Source: CALOCY01 sp942491975
GTDB lineage: Bacteria > Bacteroidota > Bacteroidia > Bacteroidales > Prolixibacteraceae
Direction: 5' to 3'
DNA: 64,000 bases
NCBI GenBank assembly: GCA_942491975.1
Contig: CALOCY010000004.1
Span: 310,001 to 374,000 of the forward strand
The notes under the pieces: generated by a model
The model's database searches: none
Told to the model about the DNA's origin: nothing
The model's input: the letters and a program-made list of their open reading frames with translations, nothing else
Shown here: positions 43,635-53,479 of the stretch, piece by piece
Position numbering within the stretch: the first letter of the stretch is position 1
Layout of the letters: each line of letters begins with the position of its first letter
Program-made: the position numbers and the translations under genes

Positions 43635-44441
43635 ATGAATTCGACAAAAGATGATGCTGTAGCGAAATACCGGTGTAAAAACTGTGGTGCAGAACACACG
43701 TTAAACTATTGCAGTAACTGTGGACAAAAGAGGTATACCCGGCGGTTTACCATAAAAAGTTTTTTTGCTGTAATTATGGATGCATTCAATATTGAGCGGG
43801 GGTTTTTGTATACGGCAAAAATGTTGTTTGTAGATCCGGGGAAAGTCATCAATGAGTATTTAAACGGCAGGACAAAGCGGTATTACAATCCGTTGAAATA
43901 CTTGTTGATTATCGCAGGGGTTAATGCGTTATTGGTAGTTTGGTTTAAGATATTTGATGCAAACGTTGATACAGTCTATGAATTGATTGGAGTTGAAAAT
44001 GAGCAGTTAAGGCTTCAGCAAAAACTGACGGGCTACATGAAACAGTACCTGAATGTTATAGTCTTATTTATGCTTCCGTTTAATAGTTTAGCTTCAAAAT
44101 GGTATTACGGAAAGCATAAGCTCTTGTATGGGGAACATTTAATTATCTACTGTTTTTTATATGCTCAATATTTATTGATTTCAATGGCCACATATCCTTT
44201 GTATATTGCGTTCCCGATGCTTTATAGCTATATCATGTTGATTGGGTTTATTACTATTGTTGTATATTATAGCTATGCACTGTTTAAACTATTCAGAAAT
44301 TCTGTGTTTAAATCGTTTTTAGGTGCACTAACAGTCAATTTTGGAGGGATGCTATTGTTTTTGATATTCTATATGCTTATTGCATTTATTGCTGGGATTG
44401 TTATCTCTTCTATGGGGTATAATATTAAGGATTTGGTGTAA
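43635..44441 (+). CDS. DUF3667 membrane protein with N-terminal zinc ribbon
   Basis: 268 aa from the ATG at 43635; a GTG at 43608 would add nine residues. A CxxC...CxxC ribbon (CKNCGAEH and YCSNCGQK) is followed by a soluble linker (FTIKSFFAVIMDAF, then ERGFLYTAKMLFVDPGKVINEYLNGRTKRYYNPLKY in family order). About five transmembrane helices follow. This is the DUF3667 layout. The function is unknown; zinc-ribbon membrane proteins often sense or scaffold. The gene is divergent from the ResB/CcsA remnant. Confidence 0.8.
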   Translation: MNSTKDDAVAKYRCKNCGAEHTLNYCSNCGQKRYTRRFTIKSFFAVIMDAFNIERGFLYTAKMLFVDPGKVINEYLNGRTKRYYNPLKYLLIIAGVNALLVVWFKIFDANVDTVYELIGVENEQLRLQQKLTGYMKQYLNVIVLFMLPFNSLASKWYYGKHKLLYGEHLIIYCFLYAQYLLISMATYPLYIAFPMLYSYIMLIGFITIVVYYSYALFKLFRNSVFKSFLGALTVNFGGMLLFLIFYMLIAFIAGIVISSMGYNIKDLV

Positions 44442-44453
44442 GAGATAGGGAAT

Positions 44454-46301
44454 TTACACCTTCAGCCGTTTCCAGAATTCTTTAAAAGTCTGGTTTAATG
44501 TAGTGGTATTTCCTTTGCCATCCTGTCGTGAAGGGGCATAAATTCCATCAATCAGTTGCTGGTATTTTTCCGCAACAAATACCCGTTTAAGTTTGAGTGT
44601 GGGTGAAAGCTCACCACTGTCCGGTGTCCACGGTTCACATACCAGCCGGAACCGGTTGATCTGTTCTGTCTGCCCCAACCTTTTATTGATCTGTGCTACC
44701 TCCTTTTGAAAAACAGAAAGGACGGCAGGCTGCTGTACAAGGTCTTTGTTGTTCTCGAAGTGTATTTTATGCTGCGAGCACCAGTCGTGCAGGTAATCAA
44801 AGTTGGGTGAAATAAGGGCACTGGCAAACTTCTCGTTTTCGCCAATTACCATGGCCTGTTCAATAAAGAACGACTCTTTTAATTTGTTCTCAATCATCTG
44901 AGGGGCAATATACTTCCCGCCTGATAGTTTAAAAATCTCTTTCTTCCGGTCGGTGATCTTCAGGAATATTCCTTCGTCAAGGATGCCCACATCACCGGTA
45001 TGGAACCACCCCTCTTTGTCAATGGCTTCTCTGGTCAGTTCCGGTTGTTTGTAGTAGCCCATCATCACGCCGGGGCCTTTGCAAAGGATTTCGCCGTCAT
45101 CGGCAATTTTTACTTCCACTCCCGGTAGTACAGGGCCAACGGTTCCGATTTTTATTTCGTTGGTGGTGAGGTTGCTTACCGCAATTACCGGCGAGGTTTC
45201 GGTGAGTCCGTAACCTTCAACGGTTTTGATGTTAGCCACGCCCAACACCCTTGATATACGGGGTTGCAGGGCAGCGCCTCCCGATACAATAACCTGGATT
45301 TTTCCACCCAGAGCGACACGCCATTTGGAGTAGATCAGCTTGTCGGCGATGCGGCGTTTAAGCCGGAACCAGGGGGTGAATTTCTTTCGATAGTCGAATT
45401 TGCATCCCAATCGTACCGCCCAGAAAAAGATGGCACGTTTAAAGGTGGGCAATTGTTTGCCTTTATTGATTAACCCATCGTAAATGCGTTCGAGCAGGCG
45501 GGGGACGGAATTAAAAATGTCGGGCTGTACCTCTTTGATGGCCGGTACAATCCCGGCCAGGTTATCGACATAATAGATGCCAATACCTTTGTACTGGAGA
45601 TGGTAGTTCACGCTGCGTTCGTAGATGTGGCATAACGGCAGAAAACTGACGGTTTTGTAAGGAACACCTTCCAGTTCGTGACAGTGGATATGTTGCGTGA
45701 AATTGGCAATCAGGTTTTTGTGTGACAGCATTACCCCTTTGGGAACGCCCGTAGTCCCCGAAGTGTATATCATCGTTACCATATCATTGGTGTCAATGCT
45801 TTCCTTACGCTGTTGAAGCTCCGCTGCCAACTCTTCTTTTTTACGTTTTCCCAGCTCAACAATCTCCATCCAATAGGTTGCCCCTGCCATAAAGTTGAAT
45901 GAGTATATATTGGCAATGCCTAATTCATCGGCGACAGGATTGATTTTATTGAACAGCTTTTGGTCGGAGGTGATGATAAGTTTGATTTCGGCATGTTCGA
46001 AGATGTAGCGGTACTCTTCGGCCCCTATGGTGGGGTAGATGGGGACATGTACGATTCCGGCCATGGAAAGTGCCATATCAACAAAACTCCATTCAGGACG
46101 GTTGGTCGAAACGGTGGCTACTTTATCTCCTTTTTGTAATCCCAGTGCAATCAGTCCCAGTGCAATGTTTTCTGCATATTCCGCATATTCTTCAGTACTG
46201 TAGGTAATCCATTTCCCATCCTGCTTTCCGGCAACAGCATCTGCCCGCGGAAACTCCTTCTTGCAATGTTCAAGCAGTTCAAATGTACGTGTAATCGTCA
46301 T
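44454..46301 (-). CDS. AMP-dependent long-chain acyl-CoA synthetase, paralogue 1
   Basis: 615 aa ANL-superfamily ligase. The AMP-binding P-loop reads TMIYTSGTTGVPKGVMLSH; the acyl/AMP site has EGYGLTETSPVIAVSN, then GWFHTGDVGILDEG and ITDRKKEIFKLSGGKYIAP. Residues 1-60 (FELLEHCKKEFP, then GKQDGKWITYSTEEY) fit the bacterial FadD15/long-chain class. It activates fatty acids to acyl-CoA at the inner membrane. It follows a closely related paralogue (46317-48086) by 15 bp in the same operon. Confidence 0.92.
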   Translation of the reverse strand: MTITRTFELLEHCKKEFPRADAVAGKQDGKWITYSTEEYAEYAENIALGLIALGLQKGDKVATVSTNRPEWSFVDMALSMAGIVHVPIYPTIGAEEYRYIFEHAEIKLIITSDQKLFNKINPVADELGIANIYSFNFMAGATYWMEIVELGKRKKEELAAELQQRKESIDTNDMVTMIYTSGTTGVPKGVMLSHKNLIANFTQHIHCHELEGVPYKTVSFLPLCHIYERSVNYHLQYKGIGIYYVDNLAGIVPAIKEVQPDIFNSVPRLLERIYDGLINKGKQLPTFKRAIFFWAVRLGCKFDYRKKFTPWFRLKRRIADKLIYSKWRVALGGKIQVIVSGGAALQPRISRVLGVANIKTVEGYGLTETSPVIAVSNLTTNEIKIGTVGPVLPGVEVKIADDGEILCKGPGVMMGYYKQPELTREAIDKEGWFHTGDVGILDEGIFLKITDRKKEIFKLSGGKYIAPQMIENKLKESFFIEQAMVIGENEKFASALISPNFDYLHDWCSQHKIHFENNKDLVQQPAVLSVFQKEVAQINKRLGQTEQINRFRLVCEPWTPDSGELSPTLKLKRVFVAEKYQQLIDGIYAPSRQDGKGNTTTLNQTFKEFWKRLKV

Positions 46302-46316
46302 TTCAGATCTATTTGG

Positions 46317-48086
46317 CTAAAAAAGCTTGGTAATTAATTCATTGTATTTAGACAAAACGACTTCGCGTTTTAGTTTCAGTGTGGCTGATAGCTCTCCTGT
46401 GGCCGGGGTCCATTCATCAGTGGCAAGCACAAATTTTTTGATGTATTCATGTGGGCTGAGCAAGGTGTTTATTTCGTTGATTTCCTGATGAATACGCTTT
46501 CTAACCTGTCTGTTTTCGATCAATTCGGTGTTGTCGCGATAAGTTACTTTGTGTTTGGTAGCCCAAAAATGGAGGTAGTCAAAGTTGGGTGATATCACTG
46601 CTGCTGTATATTTTTCATTTTCCCCAATTACCATAACCTGCTCTATAAAATTGGATGCTTTCAGTTTGTTTTCGATTACCTGTGGTGCAATATATTTACC
46701 GGAAGAGAGTTTGAAAATTGATTTTTTACGGTCGGTTATTTTTACAAATTTTCCTTCGACCAGTACACCAATATCTCCGGTGTGGAACCAACCATCACTG
46801 TCCAGTACCCGGGCAGTATATTCCGGATCTTTGTAGTAACCTTTCATTACATTCGGACCTTTACACAGAATCTCTCCGTCGTCGGCAATTTTCACCTCTA
46901 CGCCGGGAAGGGCAGGCCCTACTGTCCCCGGCATGTAATCATCGCTGTTGTGTCCGTTAACGGCAATAACCGGTGAAGTCTCAGTAAGGCCGTATCCTTC
47001 CTGTATCAACAATCCGGCTGCTCCAAAGACCCTTCCTAACCGTTCCTGCATGGCAGCACCTCCCGATACAATCATTTTTACATTTCCGCCTAAAGCTGCC
47101 TGCCACTTACTAAATACCAGTTTACGGGCAATTTTTAGTTGGAAATTGAACCATCCCCCCATCTCTTTAAAAGGTTCGTAACGGTGCCCGAGGTTAAGTG
47201 CCCAAAAGAAAATTTTTCGTTTTAGCCCGGTAAGGTCTTTCCCTTTTGCCACGATTTGATCATATACTTTTTCCAGAAATCGGGGAACAGTCGTAAAACC
47301 ATCGGCTTTGATCTCGTTCATGTCATTGACAATGGTTCCCATATTTTGAGCATAATAGATGCTGATCCCGCAATATTGGTACAGGTAGTTGAGCATACGT
47401 TCGTACACATGACACAGGGGAAGAAAACTGATTATCTTATGATTGTGGTTAATCGGAATGCGGGTTGATGAAGCAATGGCATTCGATAAAATATTGGTAT
47501 GGGTAAGCATTACCCCTTTGGGAACACCTGTCGTTCCTGATGTATAAATGATTGTGGCCAGGTCTTCAGGAGATACATCTGCTTTGATTTTTTCGATGGT
47601 ATTGCTATTCTCTTGCAGCTTTTCTGTACCCAGTTTCAGGATTTCATTGAATCTTTTTTCTCCTTCAATACCGTCAATGGTATACACCATCAGGTTAGGG
47701 AATTTTTCAAGGGCCGGTTTTATCCGGTCATAAATCACCTTATTGCCAATGATAATGGCCCTGGCTTCAGAATGGCCAATCAGGTATTCGTACTCTTCCG
47801 GATTCAGGTTGGGATAGAGGGGGACATGTACAATTCCAAGCTGTGCCATTCCCATATCGGCAAAATTCCATTCGGGACGACTATTGGTAACGGTTACAAT
47901 TTTATCATCTTTTGAAAGCCCGAGGCTGTGAAACCCTGAGGAGCATCTATTACAGATGTCAATGTATTGTTCGGTGCTGTATTCTTTCCACTCTCCAGAA
48001 GGTTTTCCGGCAAGGATGACATCTTTTTGATAATGCTGTTGTAAATGCAGCAAAAGATCAAAAAGACGTGTGATTTGGCTACTCAT
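46317..48086 (-). CDS. AMP-dependent long-chain acyl-CoA synthetase, paralogue 2
   Basis: 589 aa, clearly paralogous to the next gene: TIIYTSGTTGVPKGVMLTH, EGYGLTETSPVIAVNG, GWFHTGDIGVLVEG and ITDRKKSIFKLSSGKYIAP align without gaps. It is 26 residues shorter, mostly at the C-terminus, ending TLKLKREVVLSKYNELITKLF. First gene of the two-gene operon; a TATATTTG box lies 40 bp upstream of the ATG at 48086. The two copies probably differ in chain-length preference. Confidence 0.92.
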   Translation of the reverse strand: MSSQITRLFDLLLHLQQHYQKDVILAGKPSGEWKEYSTEQYIDICNRCSSGFHSLGLSKDDKIVTVTNSRPEWNFADMGMAQLGIVHVPLYPNLNPEEYEYLIGHSEARAIIIGNKVIYDRIKPALEKFPNLMVYTIDGIEGEKRFNEILKLGTEKLQENSNTIEKIKADVSPEDLATIIYTSGTTGVPKGVMLTHTNILSNAIASSTRIPINHNHKIISFLPLCHVYERMLNYLYQYCGISIYYAQNMGTIVNDMNEIKADGFTTVPRFLEKVYDQIVAKGKDLTGLKRKIFFWALNLGHRYEPFKEMGGWFNFQLKIARKLVFSKWQAALGGNVKMIVSGGAAMQERLGRVFGAAGLLIQEGYGLTETSPVIAVNGHNSDDYMPGTVGPALPGVEVKIADDGEILCKGPNVMKGYYKDPEYTARVLDSDGWFHTGDIGVLVEGKFVKITDRKKSIFKLSSGKYIAPQVIENKLKASNFIEQVMVIGENEKYTAAVISPNFDYLHFWATKHKVTYRDNTELIENRQVRKRIHQEINEINTLLSPHEYIKKFVLATDEWTPATGELSATLKLKREVVLSKYNELITKLF

Positions 48087-48125
48087 AAGGTGTGATTTTC
48101 GTTCCCAAAAACTGCATCATAACAA

Positions 48126-48133
48126 CAAATATA
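48126..48133 (-). promoter_or_regulatory. Putative -7 element for the acyl-CoA synthetase operon
   Basis: TATATTTG on the minus strand, 40 bp upstream of the ATG at 48086. Confidence 0.45.
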
Positions 48134-48253
48134 CTATTCTCTGCTTTTTTCAGGATGTCAGCTGCCTGATTTTGAGGCTGACGATGCTAAAAAAGGAGAG
48201 TGGCGGGGAATATTGTCGACAATTTTATTGATGCGTTCGAAAAGTGTGGGTGA

Positions 48254-48284
48254 ATTATCGGATGACCTGAAGCCATCCGATAAT
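48254..48284 (-). terminator. Hairpin after alaS
   Basis: ATTATCGGATG-acctgaagc-CATCCGATAAT, an 11-bp perfect stem directly after the alaS stop; no T-tract follows, so termination would be atypical. Confidence 0.55.
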
Positions 48285-48287
48285 AAA

Positions 48288-50906
48288 TTATGAAATAAGT
48301 TCCTTGGCTTTTTTCAATGCATTGGGGATGCCTGCCGGATTTTTACCTCCCGCAGTAGCATAGAAAGGCTGGCCTCCCCCGCCCCCCTGTACCTCTTTGG
48401 CAATTTCACGGATCATTTGTCCGGCATTCCAGCCTTTTTCTTTGACCAGATTATCGGAAATCATCACAGAGATACTGGCTTTCCCACTTACTTCTGCACC
48501 AATTACAAAAAAAAGATTGTCGATTTCGCCTTTCAACTGGAAAGCCAGGTCTTTTATAGCTTGTGCCGAGTCGAGGTTGACTTGTGCAAAGATGGCATTC
48601 ACCCCATTGATCTGTTCCACTTGTTTGTGGAGTTCTTTTTTAATGCCTGCGGCAGCCTCTTTTTCAAAGGTCTCAATTTGTTTACGTAACCCTGTATTTG
48701 TTTCAAGTAATGTTTCTACTGCTTTAACCAGGTCTTTAGGGTTATTTAACAATGCTTTTACACTGAAGAGTTGCTCCATATTATTAGAGATGTACTGTCC
48801 GGCTTTCTCTGCTGTAATGGCTTCGATACGGCGTACTCCTGCCGATATAGCACTTTCCGATGTGATGACAAACTGGCCAATCTCTCCTGTCGATTCAGCA
48901 TGTGTGCCACCGCATAGCTCAACAGAATCGCCAAACTGTATTACACGGACAAGATCGCCGTATTTCTCGCCAAACAAGGCTATCGCGCCCATCTCCTGTG
49001 CTTCGTTTACCGGTATGGCACGTTGCTCTTCCAGTTTTTTGTTTTGTCGAATCAACTCATTTACACGGGTTTCAATCTTTCGTATCTCCTCATCAGATAG
49101 TTTCTGGAAATGGGCAAAATCGAAACGCAGGTAGTCGGGATGTACCAATGACCCTTTTTGTTCGACATGTGTACCCAATACTTCGCATAATGCCATGTGA
49201 AGGAGGTGGGTTGCCGTATGGTTTCCGGCAGTGCCTCTTCGTTTAGAATTGCTCACTTTAGCCGTAAATTCAAGATTTACATTCTCCGGCAACTCTTTCA
49301 CAATGTGTACAATAAGGTTATTCTCTTTCTGTGTGTCAGTAATTGATATTTTCTTCCCTTCAGCCTCAATGTAGCCCGTATCACCTACCTGCCCGCCCGA
49401 TTCAGCATAGAAAGGGGTGTAGTTGAAGGCTACTTGGTAAAATACCTTATTTTTTTGCGTCACCTTCCGGTAACGGGTGATGCGCACTTTTGCTTCCAGG
49501 TGATCGTAACCGATGAACTCCTCTTTATCGTCCTGGCGCACAATAACCCAATCATCGGTTTCTGTGGCTGCAGCATTGCGCGAACGCTCTTTCTGTTTGG
49601 CCATCTCTGCATTAAACTCTTCATGATTAACACCTAAGCCGTTTTCACGACAGATAAGCTCGGTCAAATCCAATGGGAATCCATAGGTGTCGTAAAGTGC
49701 AAAAGCATCGTTACCGTTGATTTCTGTTTTTCCATTCATTTTTATTTTGGCAATAATCCCGTCAAGCAGGTGGATGCCGGTGGCCAATGTACGCAGGAAG
49801 GATTCTTCTTCTTCCTTAATCACCTTCATAATCAGCTCTTTTTGTGCTTTCAGCTCAGGGAAAGTTTCTCCCATTACGTTGATGAGTTCCGGAAGCAGGC
49901 GGTAGATAAACGCTTCTTTAATATCAAGGAATGTATAACCGTAACGCACGGCACGACGGAGGATACGGCGGATAACATAACCCGCCTTATTGTTTGACGG
50001 AAGTTGTCCGTCGGAAATAGCAAACGAAATGGCACGCAGATGATCGGCAATTACACGCATGGCAATATCCGTTTTTTCATCCAGTCCGTATTTTTTGTTG
50101 CAGATGGAGCCAATCTCAGCAATAATATCCTGGAAGATATCGGTATCGTAGTTTGATTTTTTTCCTTGTAAGGCCATGCACAGGCGCTCGAATCCCATGC
50201 CGGTATCTACATGTTTGGCGGGAAGCTCTTCCAATTGCCCGTTGGCTTTACGGTTGAACTGGATAAAAACAAGGTTCCAGACCTCAATAACTAACGGGTG
50301 GTCCTGGTTAACCAGTTTGCATCCCGGTAGTTTTGCCCGTTCATCGTTGTCACGCAAATCAATATGAAGCTCAGAGCAGGGTCCACAGGGGCCTGTCTCG
50401 CCCATCTCCCAAAAATTATCTTTTTTATTTCCATTGAGGATATGTTCTTTGGGCAGGTGCTTGTTCCAGAAATCAAAAGCCTCCTGGTCAAAGGGGACAC
50501 CATCGTTTTTGTCGCCTTCAAATACAGTAGCATAAAACCGTTTCGGGTCAAGCCCCAGTTTGTCCGTCAATAATTCCCATGCCCAATCAATAGCTTCGCC
50601 TTTGAAGTAGTCTCCAAACGACCAGTTTCCCAGCATTTCAAACATGGTGTGATGGTATGTGTCGTGCCCAACCTCTTCCAGGTCATTGTGTTTCCCTGAC
50701 ACCCTCAAACATTTTTGGGTATCGGCTACACGGCTGTTTTTTGCTACTTCATTTCCCAGAAAAATATCCTTAAACTGGTTCATTCCCGCATTGGTGAACA
50801 TCAATGTCGGGTCATTTTTTACCACCATGGGTGCCGAAGGGACTATTTTATGTTCTTTTGACGCAAAAAAATCTAAAAATGCTTTCCTGATCTCTCTCGA
50901 ATTCAT
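48288..50906 (-). CDS. alaS: Alanyl-tRNA synthetase
   Basis: 872 aa from the ATG at 50906; the in-frame TTG at 50918 adds four residues (TTG AGA AGA GTT) and is unlikely. Class II core: FFASKEHKIVPSAPMV, FTNAGMNQFKDIFLG and GFERLCMALQG. The editing domain has HTATHLLHMAL and the zinc-binding CGGTHAESTGEIG. The C-terminal C-Ala domain ends GGGGGQPFYATAGG. It charges tRNA-Ala and clears mischarged Ser/Gly. A TAACTTTG -7 box is 114 bp upstream. Divergent from the M23 peptidase, an arrangement conserved in Bacteroidota as far as I recall. Confidence 0.97.
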   Translation of the reverse strand: MNSREIRKAFLDFFASKEHKIVPSAPMVVKNDPTLMFTNAGMNQFKDIFLGNEVAKNSRVADTQKCLRVSGKHNDLEEVGHDTYHHTMFEMLGNWSFGDYFKGEAIDWAWELLTDKLGLDPKRFYATVFEGDKNDGVPFDQEAFDFWNKHLPKEHILNGNKKDNFWEMGETGPCGPCSELHIDLRDNDERAKLPGCKLVNQDHPLVIEVWNLVFIQFNRKANGQLEELPAKHVDTGMGFERLCMALQGKKSNYDTDIFQDIIAEIGSICNKKYGLDEKTDIAMRVIADHLRAISFAISDGQLPSNNKAGYVIRRILRRAVRYGYTFLDIKEAFIYRLLPELINVMGETFPELKAQKELIMKVIKEEEESFLRTLATGIHLLDGIIAKIKMNGKTEINGNDAFALYDTYGFPLDLTELICRENGLGVNHEEFNAEMAKQKERSRNAAATETDDWVIVRQDDKEEFIGYDHLEAKVRITRYRKVTQKNKVFYQVAFNYTPFYAESGGQVGDTGYIEAEGKKISITDTQKENNLIVHIVKELPENVNLEFTAKVSNSKRRGTAGNHTATHLLHMALCEVLGTHVEQKGSLVHPDYLRFDFAHFQKLSDEEIRKIETRVNELIRQNKKLEEQRAIPVNEAQEMGAIALFGEKYGDLVRVIQFGDSVELCGGTHAESTGEIGQFVITSESAISAGVRRIEAITAEKAGQYISNNMEQLFSVKALLNNPKDLVKAVETLLETNTGLRKQIETFEKEAAAGIKKELHKQVEQINGVNAIFAQVNLDSAQAIKDLAFQLKGEIDNLFFVIGAEVSGKASISVMISDNLVKEKGWNAGQMIREIAKEVQGGGGGQPFYATAGGKNPAGIPNALKKAKELIS

Positions 50907-51019
50907 AACTCTTCTCAACGTTTATCTTTGAATGTTGTATTTTTAGTTTGTAACAGTGATTGCATCAACTGTTTCACATTTTTTACCAATAAGTTCAAAA
51001 GCTTTATTTTGAACCCTTG

Positions 51020-51027
51020 CAAAGTTA
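51020..51027 (-). promoter_or_regulatory. Putative -7 element for alaS
   Basis: TAACTTTG on the minus strand in the alaS/M23 divergent region. Confidence 0.4.
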
Positions 51028-51086
51028 GATTATTTCGTTAAATTTGTTGCTATTATCCGTAAAATGTTAAATGATTTAAACTTATT

Positions 51087-52058
51087 ATGGCGAAGATAAA
51101 GTATAAGTTTAATCCTATCACGTTAAACTACGAACAGGTACAAAACAATGCCGGGTTTAAGGTAAGAAAGGTTGCAGGTTACCTGCTTACCAGCACTCTG
51201 TTTGGTTTACTCTTTTTCTTTGTGCTCTCTTCGTTTTACGAAACACCCGGAATGAAGGCCGTTAAGCGGGAGAACAGGAGATTGCTTACTCAATATGAGT
51301 TGATGAATAGGGACATGGATCGATTTGGTACAGTACTGGAAGACATTCAGCATAGGGACGATAATATTTACCGTGTAATTTTTGAGGCAGAACCGATACC
51401 CAAGACATTGAGGGAGTCAGGATTTGGAGGGGTTAACAGGTACAAGAACCTGGAAAGCATGGATAATGCGGAGATGGTTGTCTCTACAGCCCGGAAATTG
51501 GATATTTTATTGAAAGAAGCATACATTCAATCAAAATCATTTGACGAAGTGACAGGGTTGGTCCTGAATAAAGAAAAAATGCTGGCCTCCATACCTGCCG
51601 TAATGCCTATCTCGAACCGTGACCTGAAAAGAACAGCTTCCGGTTTTGGAATGCGTATGCATCCGGTGTACAAAATACGTAAGTTTCATTACGGAATGGA
51701 TTTTACAGCACCTACAGGAACGGAGATTTATGCAACAGGAGACGGGAAGGTAAAAGAGGTAAAATCATCGCGTACCGGATATGGGAAGCATATTGTTGTG
51801 GATCATAATTTTGGCTACGAAACCCTGTATGGACACATGAATGCCTTTAATGTAAGGAAAGGGCAAAAAGTGAAGCGGGGCGATTTGATCGGTTATGTTG
51901 GAAGTACCGGGACATCAACTGCCCCTCATTTACATTATGAAGTACATAGAAACGGGAAGGCTGTAAATCCTCAATATTATTATTTTAAAGATTTGACGCC
52001 ACAAGAGTACGAGCAAATGATATATATATCTTCAAATATGGGGCAAACGTTTGATTAA
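51087..52058 (+). CDS. M23 family metallopeptidase, membrane-anchored
   Basis: 323 aa. A cytoplasmic tail (1-28), one transmembrane helix (about 29-50, VAGYLLTSTLFGLLFFFVL), a coiled-coil region (about 55-95), and a LytM/M23 domain from about 180. Zinc ligands H201 and D205 (HYGMDF), then H281 and H283 (APHLHYEV); H250 in LYGHM is the other catalytic His. Likely a peptidoglycan endopeptidase involved in cell division or envelope growth. Its stop overlaps the start of the CapA-like gene. Confidence 0.92.
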   Translation: MAKIKYKFNPITLNYEQVQNNAGFKVRKVAGYLLTSTLFGLLFFFVLSSFYETPGMKAVKRENRRLLTQYELMNRDMDRFGTVLEDIQHRDDNIYRVIFEAEPIPKTLRESGFGGVNRYKNLESMDNAEMVVSTARKLDILLKEAYIQSKSFDEVTGLVLNKEKMLASIPAVMPISNRDLKRTASGFGMRMHPVYKIRKFHYGMDFTAPTGTEIYATGDGKVKEVKSSRTGYGKHIVVDHNFGYETLYGHMNAFNVRKGQKVKRGDLIGYVGSTGTSTAPHLHYEVHRNGKAVNPQYYYFKDLTPQEYEQMIYISSNMGQTFD

Positions 52059-53130
52059 CAACAATGTAAATAAAATAATATTGACAATAATACTGATCTT
52101 TTGGGTCAGTATTATTTTTTCCCGGAATACTGATAACGACAGTATATCTTCAGATACTTTATGGTTTGTTGGTGTTGGCGATATTATGTTGGGCACTGAT
52201 TTTCCATCAAAGAATTATTTGCCTCCGGGCAATGATGCTTGTGCCTTGCTTGATGATACCCGATTGATATTGAAGGAGGCAGATGTAACATTTGGTAACC
52301 TTGAAGGTGTTTTCCTAAATGGCGGGAAAGTAGCAAAGAGATGTAAGGACACTACAAAATGTTATGCTTTCAGAATGCCTGAGGAGTACTCAGATTGCCT
52401 TGCTGATGCTGGTTTTGACTTGTTAAGCCTGGCAAATAATCATTTTGGCGATTTTGGCAATGCAGCAAAACAACGGTCAATGGAATTGCTTGATAGTTTA
52501 GGAATTGCATATGCCGGTCTTTATGAATGTCCTGATACTGTGGTTGTAATAAAAGGCGTTAAAATCGGGTTTGCAGCTTTTTCACCCAACAAGGGCACGT
52601 TGAATATCAGCAATGTAACCAAAGCATCAACTATTGTCGAAGGGCTGGAAAACAAAGCCGACATGGTAGTTGTTTCTTTTCATGGTGGTGCAGAAGGAGC
52701 TGACCATGAAAATGTAACGCGAAAAACAGAGACATTCTATGGCGAAAATCGTGGTAATGTGTATGAATTTGCCCATACAATGATAGATGCAGGGGCAGAT
52801 ATTGTTTTTGGTCACGGGCCTCATGTTACCAGAGCTTTTGAGGTTTATAAAGATCGGTTTGTAATATATAGCATGGGAAACTTTTGCACTTATGCAAGAT
52901 TTAATTTGCGCAGTCCCAATGGTTTTGCCCCAATTGTGAAGATTGCTGTCAATAAAAGTGGTAAATTTATAAGTGGAAAAATAATACCTGTGAAACAGAC
53001 AGGTGAGGGCGGGCCAATACCTGACCCTGATAACAGGGTAATAAAAAGACTTAACCAGCTTTTAAAGGAAGATTTTCCTGAAAAAGATACTTATTTGAAT
53101 CTGAACGGAGAAATAATCTTAAAAAAGTAA
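52051..53130 (+). CDS. CapA-like (PGA_cap) metallophosphatase-fold protein
   Basis: 359 aa with a TTG start at 52051 overlapping the M23 gene by 8 bp; no in-frame ATG occurs before the conserved domain, and the leader IILTIILIFWVSIIFS looks like a signal or anchor. Family motifs: FVGVGDIMLG, VTFGNLEGVFLNGG, LANNHFGDFG, VVSFHGGAE and VFGHGPHVTRAFEVY, with YSMGNFCTY. CapA proteins have a calcineurin-like fold and are linked to poly-gamma-glutamate capsule export. A specific function is not assignable. TTG start is unusual. Confidence 0.85.
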   Translation: MINNNVNKIILTIILIFWVSIIFSRNTDNDSISSDTLWFVGVGDIMLGTDFPSKNYLPPGNDACALLDDTRLILKEADVTFGNLEGVFLNGGKVAKRCKDTTKCYAFRMPEEYSDCLADAGFDLLSLANNHFGDFGNAAKQRSMELLDSLGIAYAGLYECPDTVVVIKGVKIGFAAFSPNKGTLNISNVTKASTIVEGLENKADMVVVSFHGGAEGADHENVTRKTETFYGENRGNVYEFAHTMIDAGADIVFGHGPHVTRAFEVYKDRFVIYSMGNFCTYARFNLRSPNGFAPIVKIAVNKSGKFISGKIIPVKQTGEGGPIPDPDNRVIKRLNQLLKEDFPEKDTYLNLNGEIILKK

Positions 53131-53136
53131 ATAGCT

Positions 53137-53475
53137 GTGCCTTACAAAGAAAAAAAAGTTGAAAAATTGTACTATTCCATTGGTGAGGTGGCTGAACAAT
53201 TTAATGTGAATCAGTCGCTTATACGGTTTTGGGAAAAAGAGTTTGACAACATTAAACCGCGTAAAAATGCCCGGGGAACCCGTTTTTTTACACAGGGGGA
53301 TATTGATCAGATTCATTTGATTTATCACTTGGTAAAGGAGCGGGGCATGACATTGAAAGGGGCAAAAAAGAAATTAAAAGAGAATAAAGAGGATACGGAA
53401 AGCAACTTTGAGGTTGTTAAAAAGTTAAAAGATATCCGACAATTACTCACTGAAGTAGGAGAGGAGCTGGAGTAG
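53137..53475 (+). CDS. MerR family transcriptional regulator (short form)
   Basis: 112 aa, GTG start at 53137. The N-terminal winged HTH reads YYSIGEVAEQFNVNQSLIRFWEKEFDNI in family order, followed by RFFTQGDIDQIHLIYHLVKERGMTLKGAKK. The rest is a short coiled coil (KLKDIRQLLTEVGEELE) without any effector-binding domain. It lies 6 bp after the CapA-like gene and 4 bp before the Nif3 gene, so it is part of the M23-to-Nif3 operon. Target genes unknown. Confidence 0.9.
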   Translation: MPYKEKKVEKLYYSIGEVAEQFNVNQSLIRFWEKEFDNIKPRKNARGTRFFTQGDIDQIHLIYHLVKERGMTLKGAKKKLKENKEDTESNFEVVKKLKDIRQLLTEVGEELE

Positions 53476-53479
53476 GATA

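Noticed and set aside
48397..49134. 245-aa plus-strand ORF inside alaS
   Set aside because: Antisense shadow of the alanyl-tRNA synthetase reading frame.
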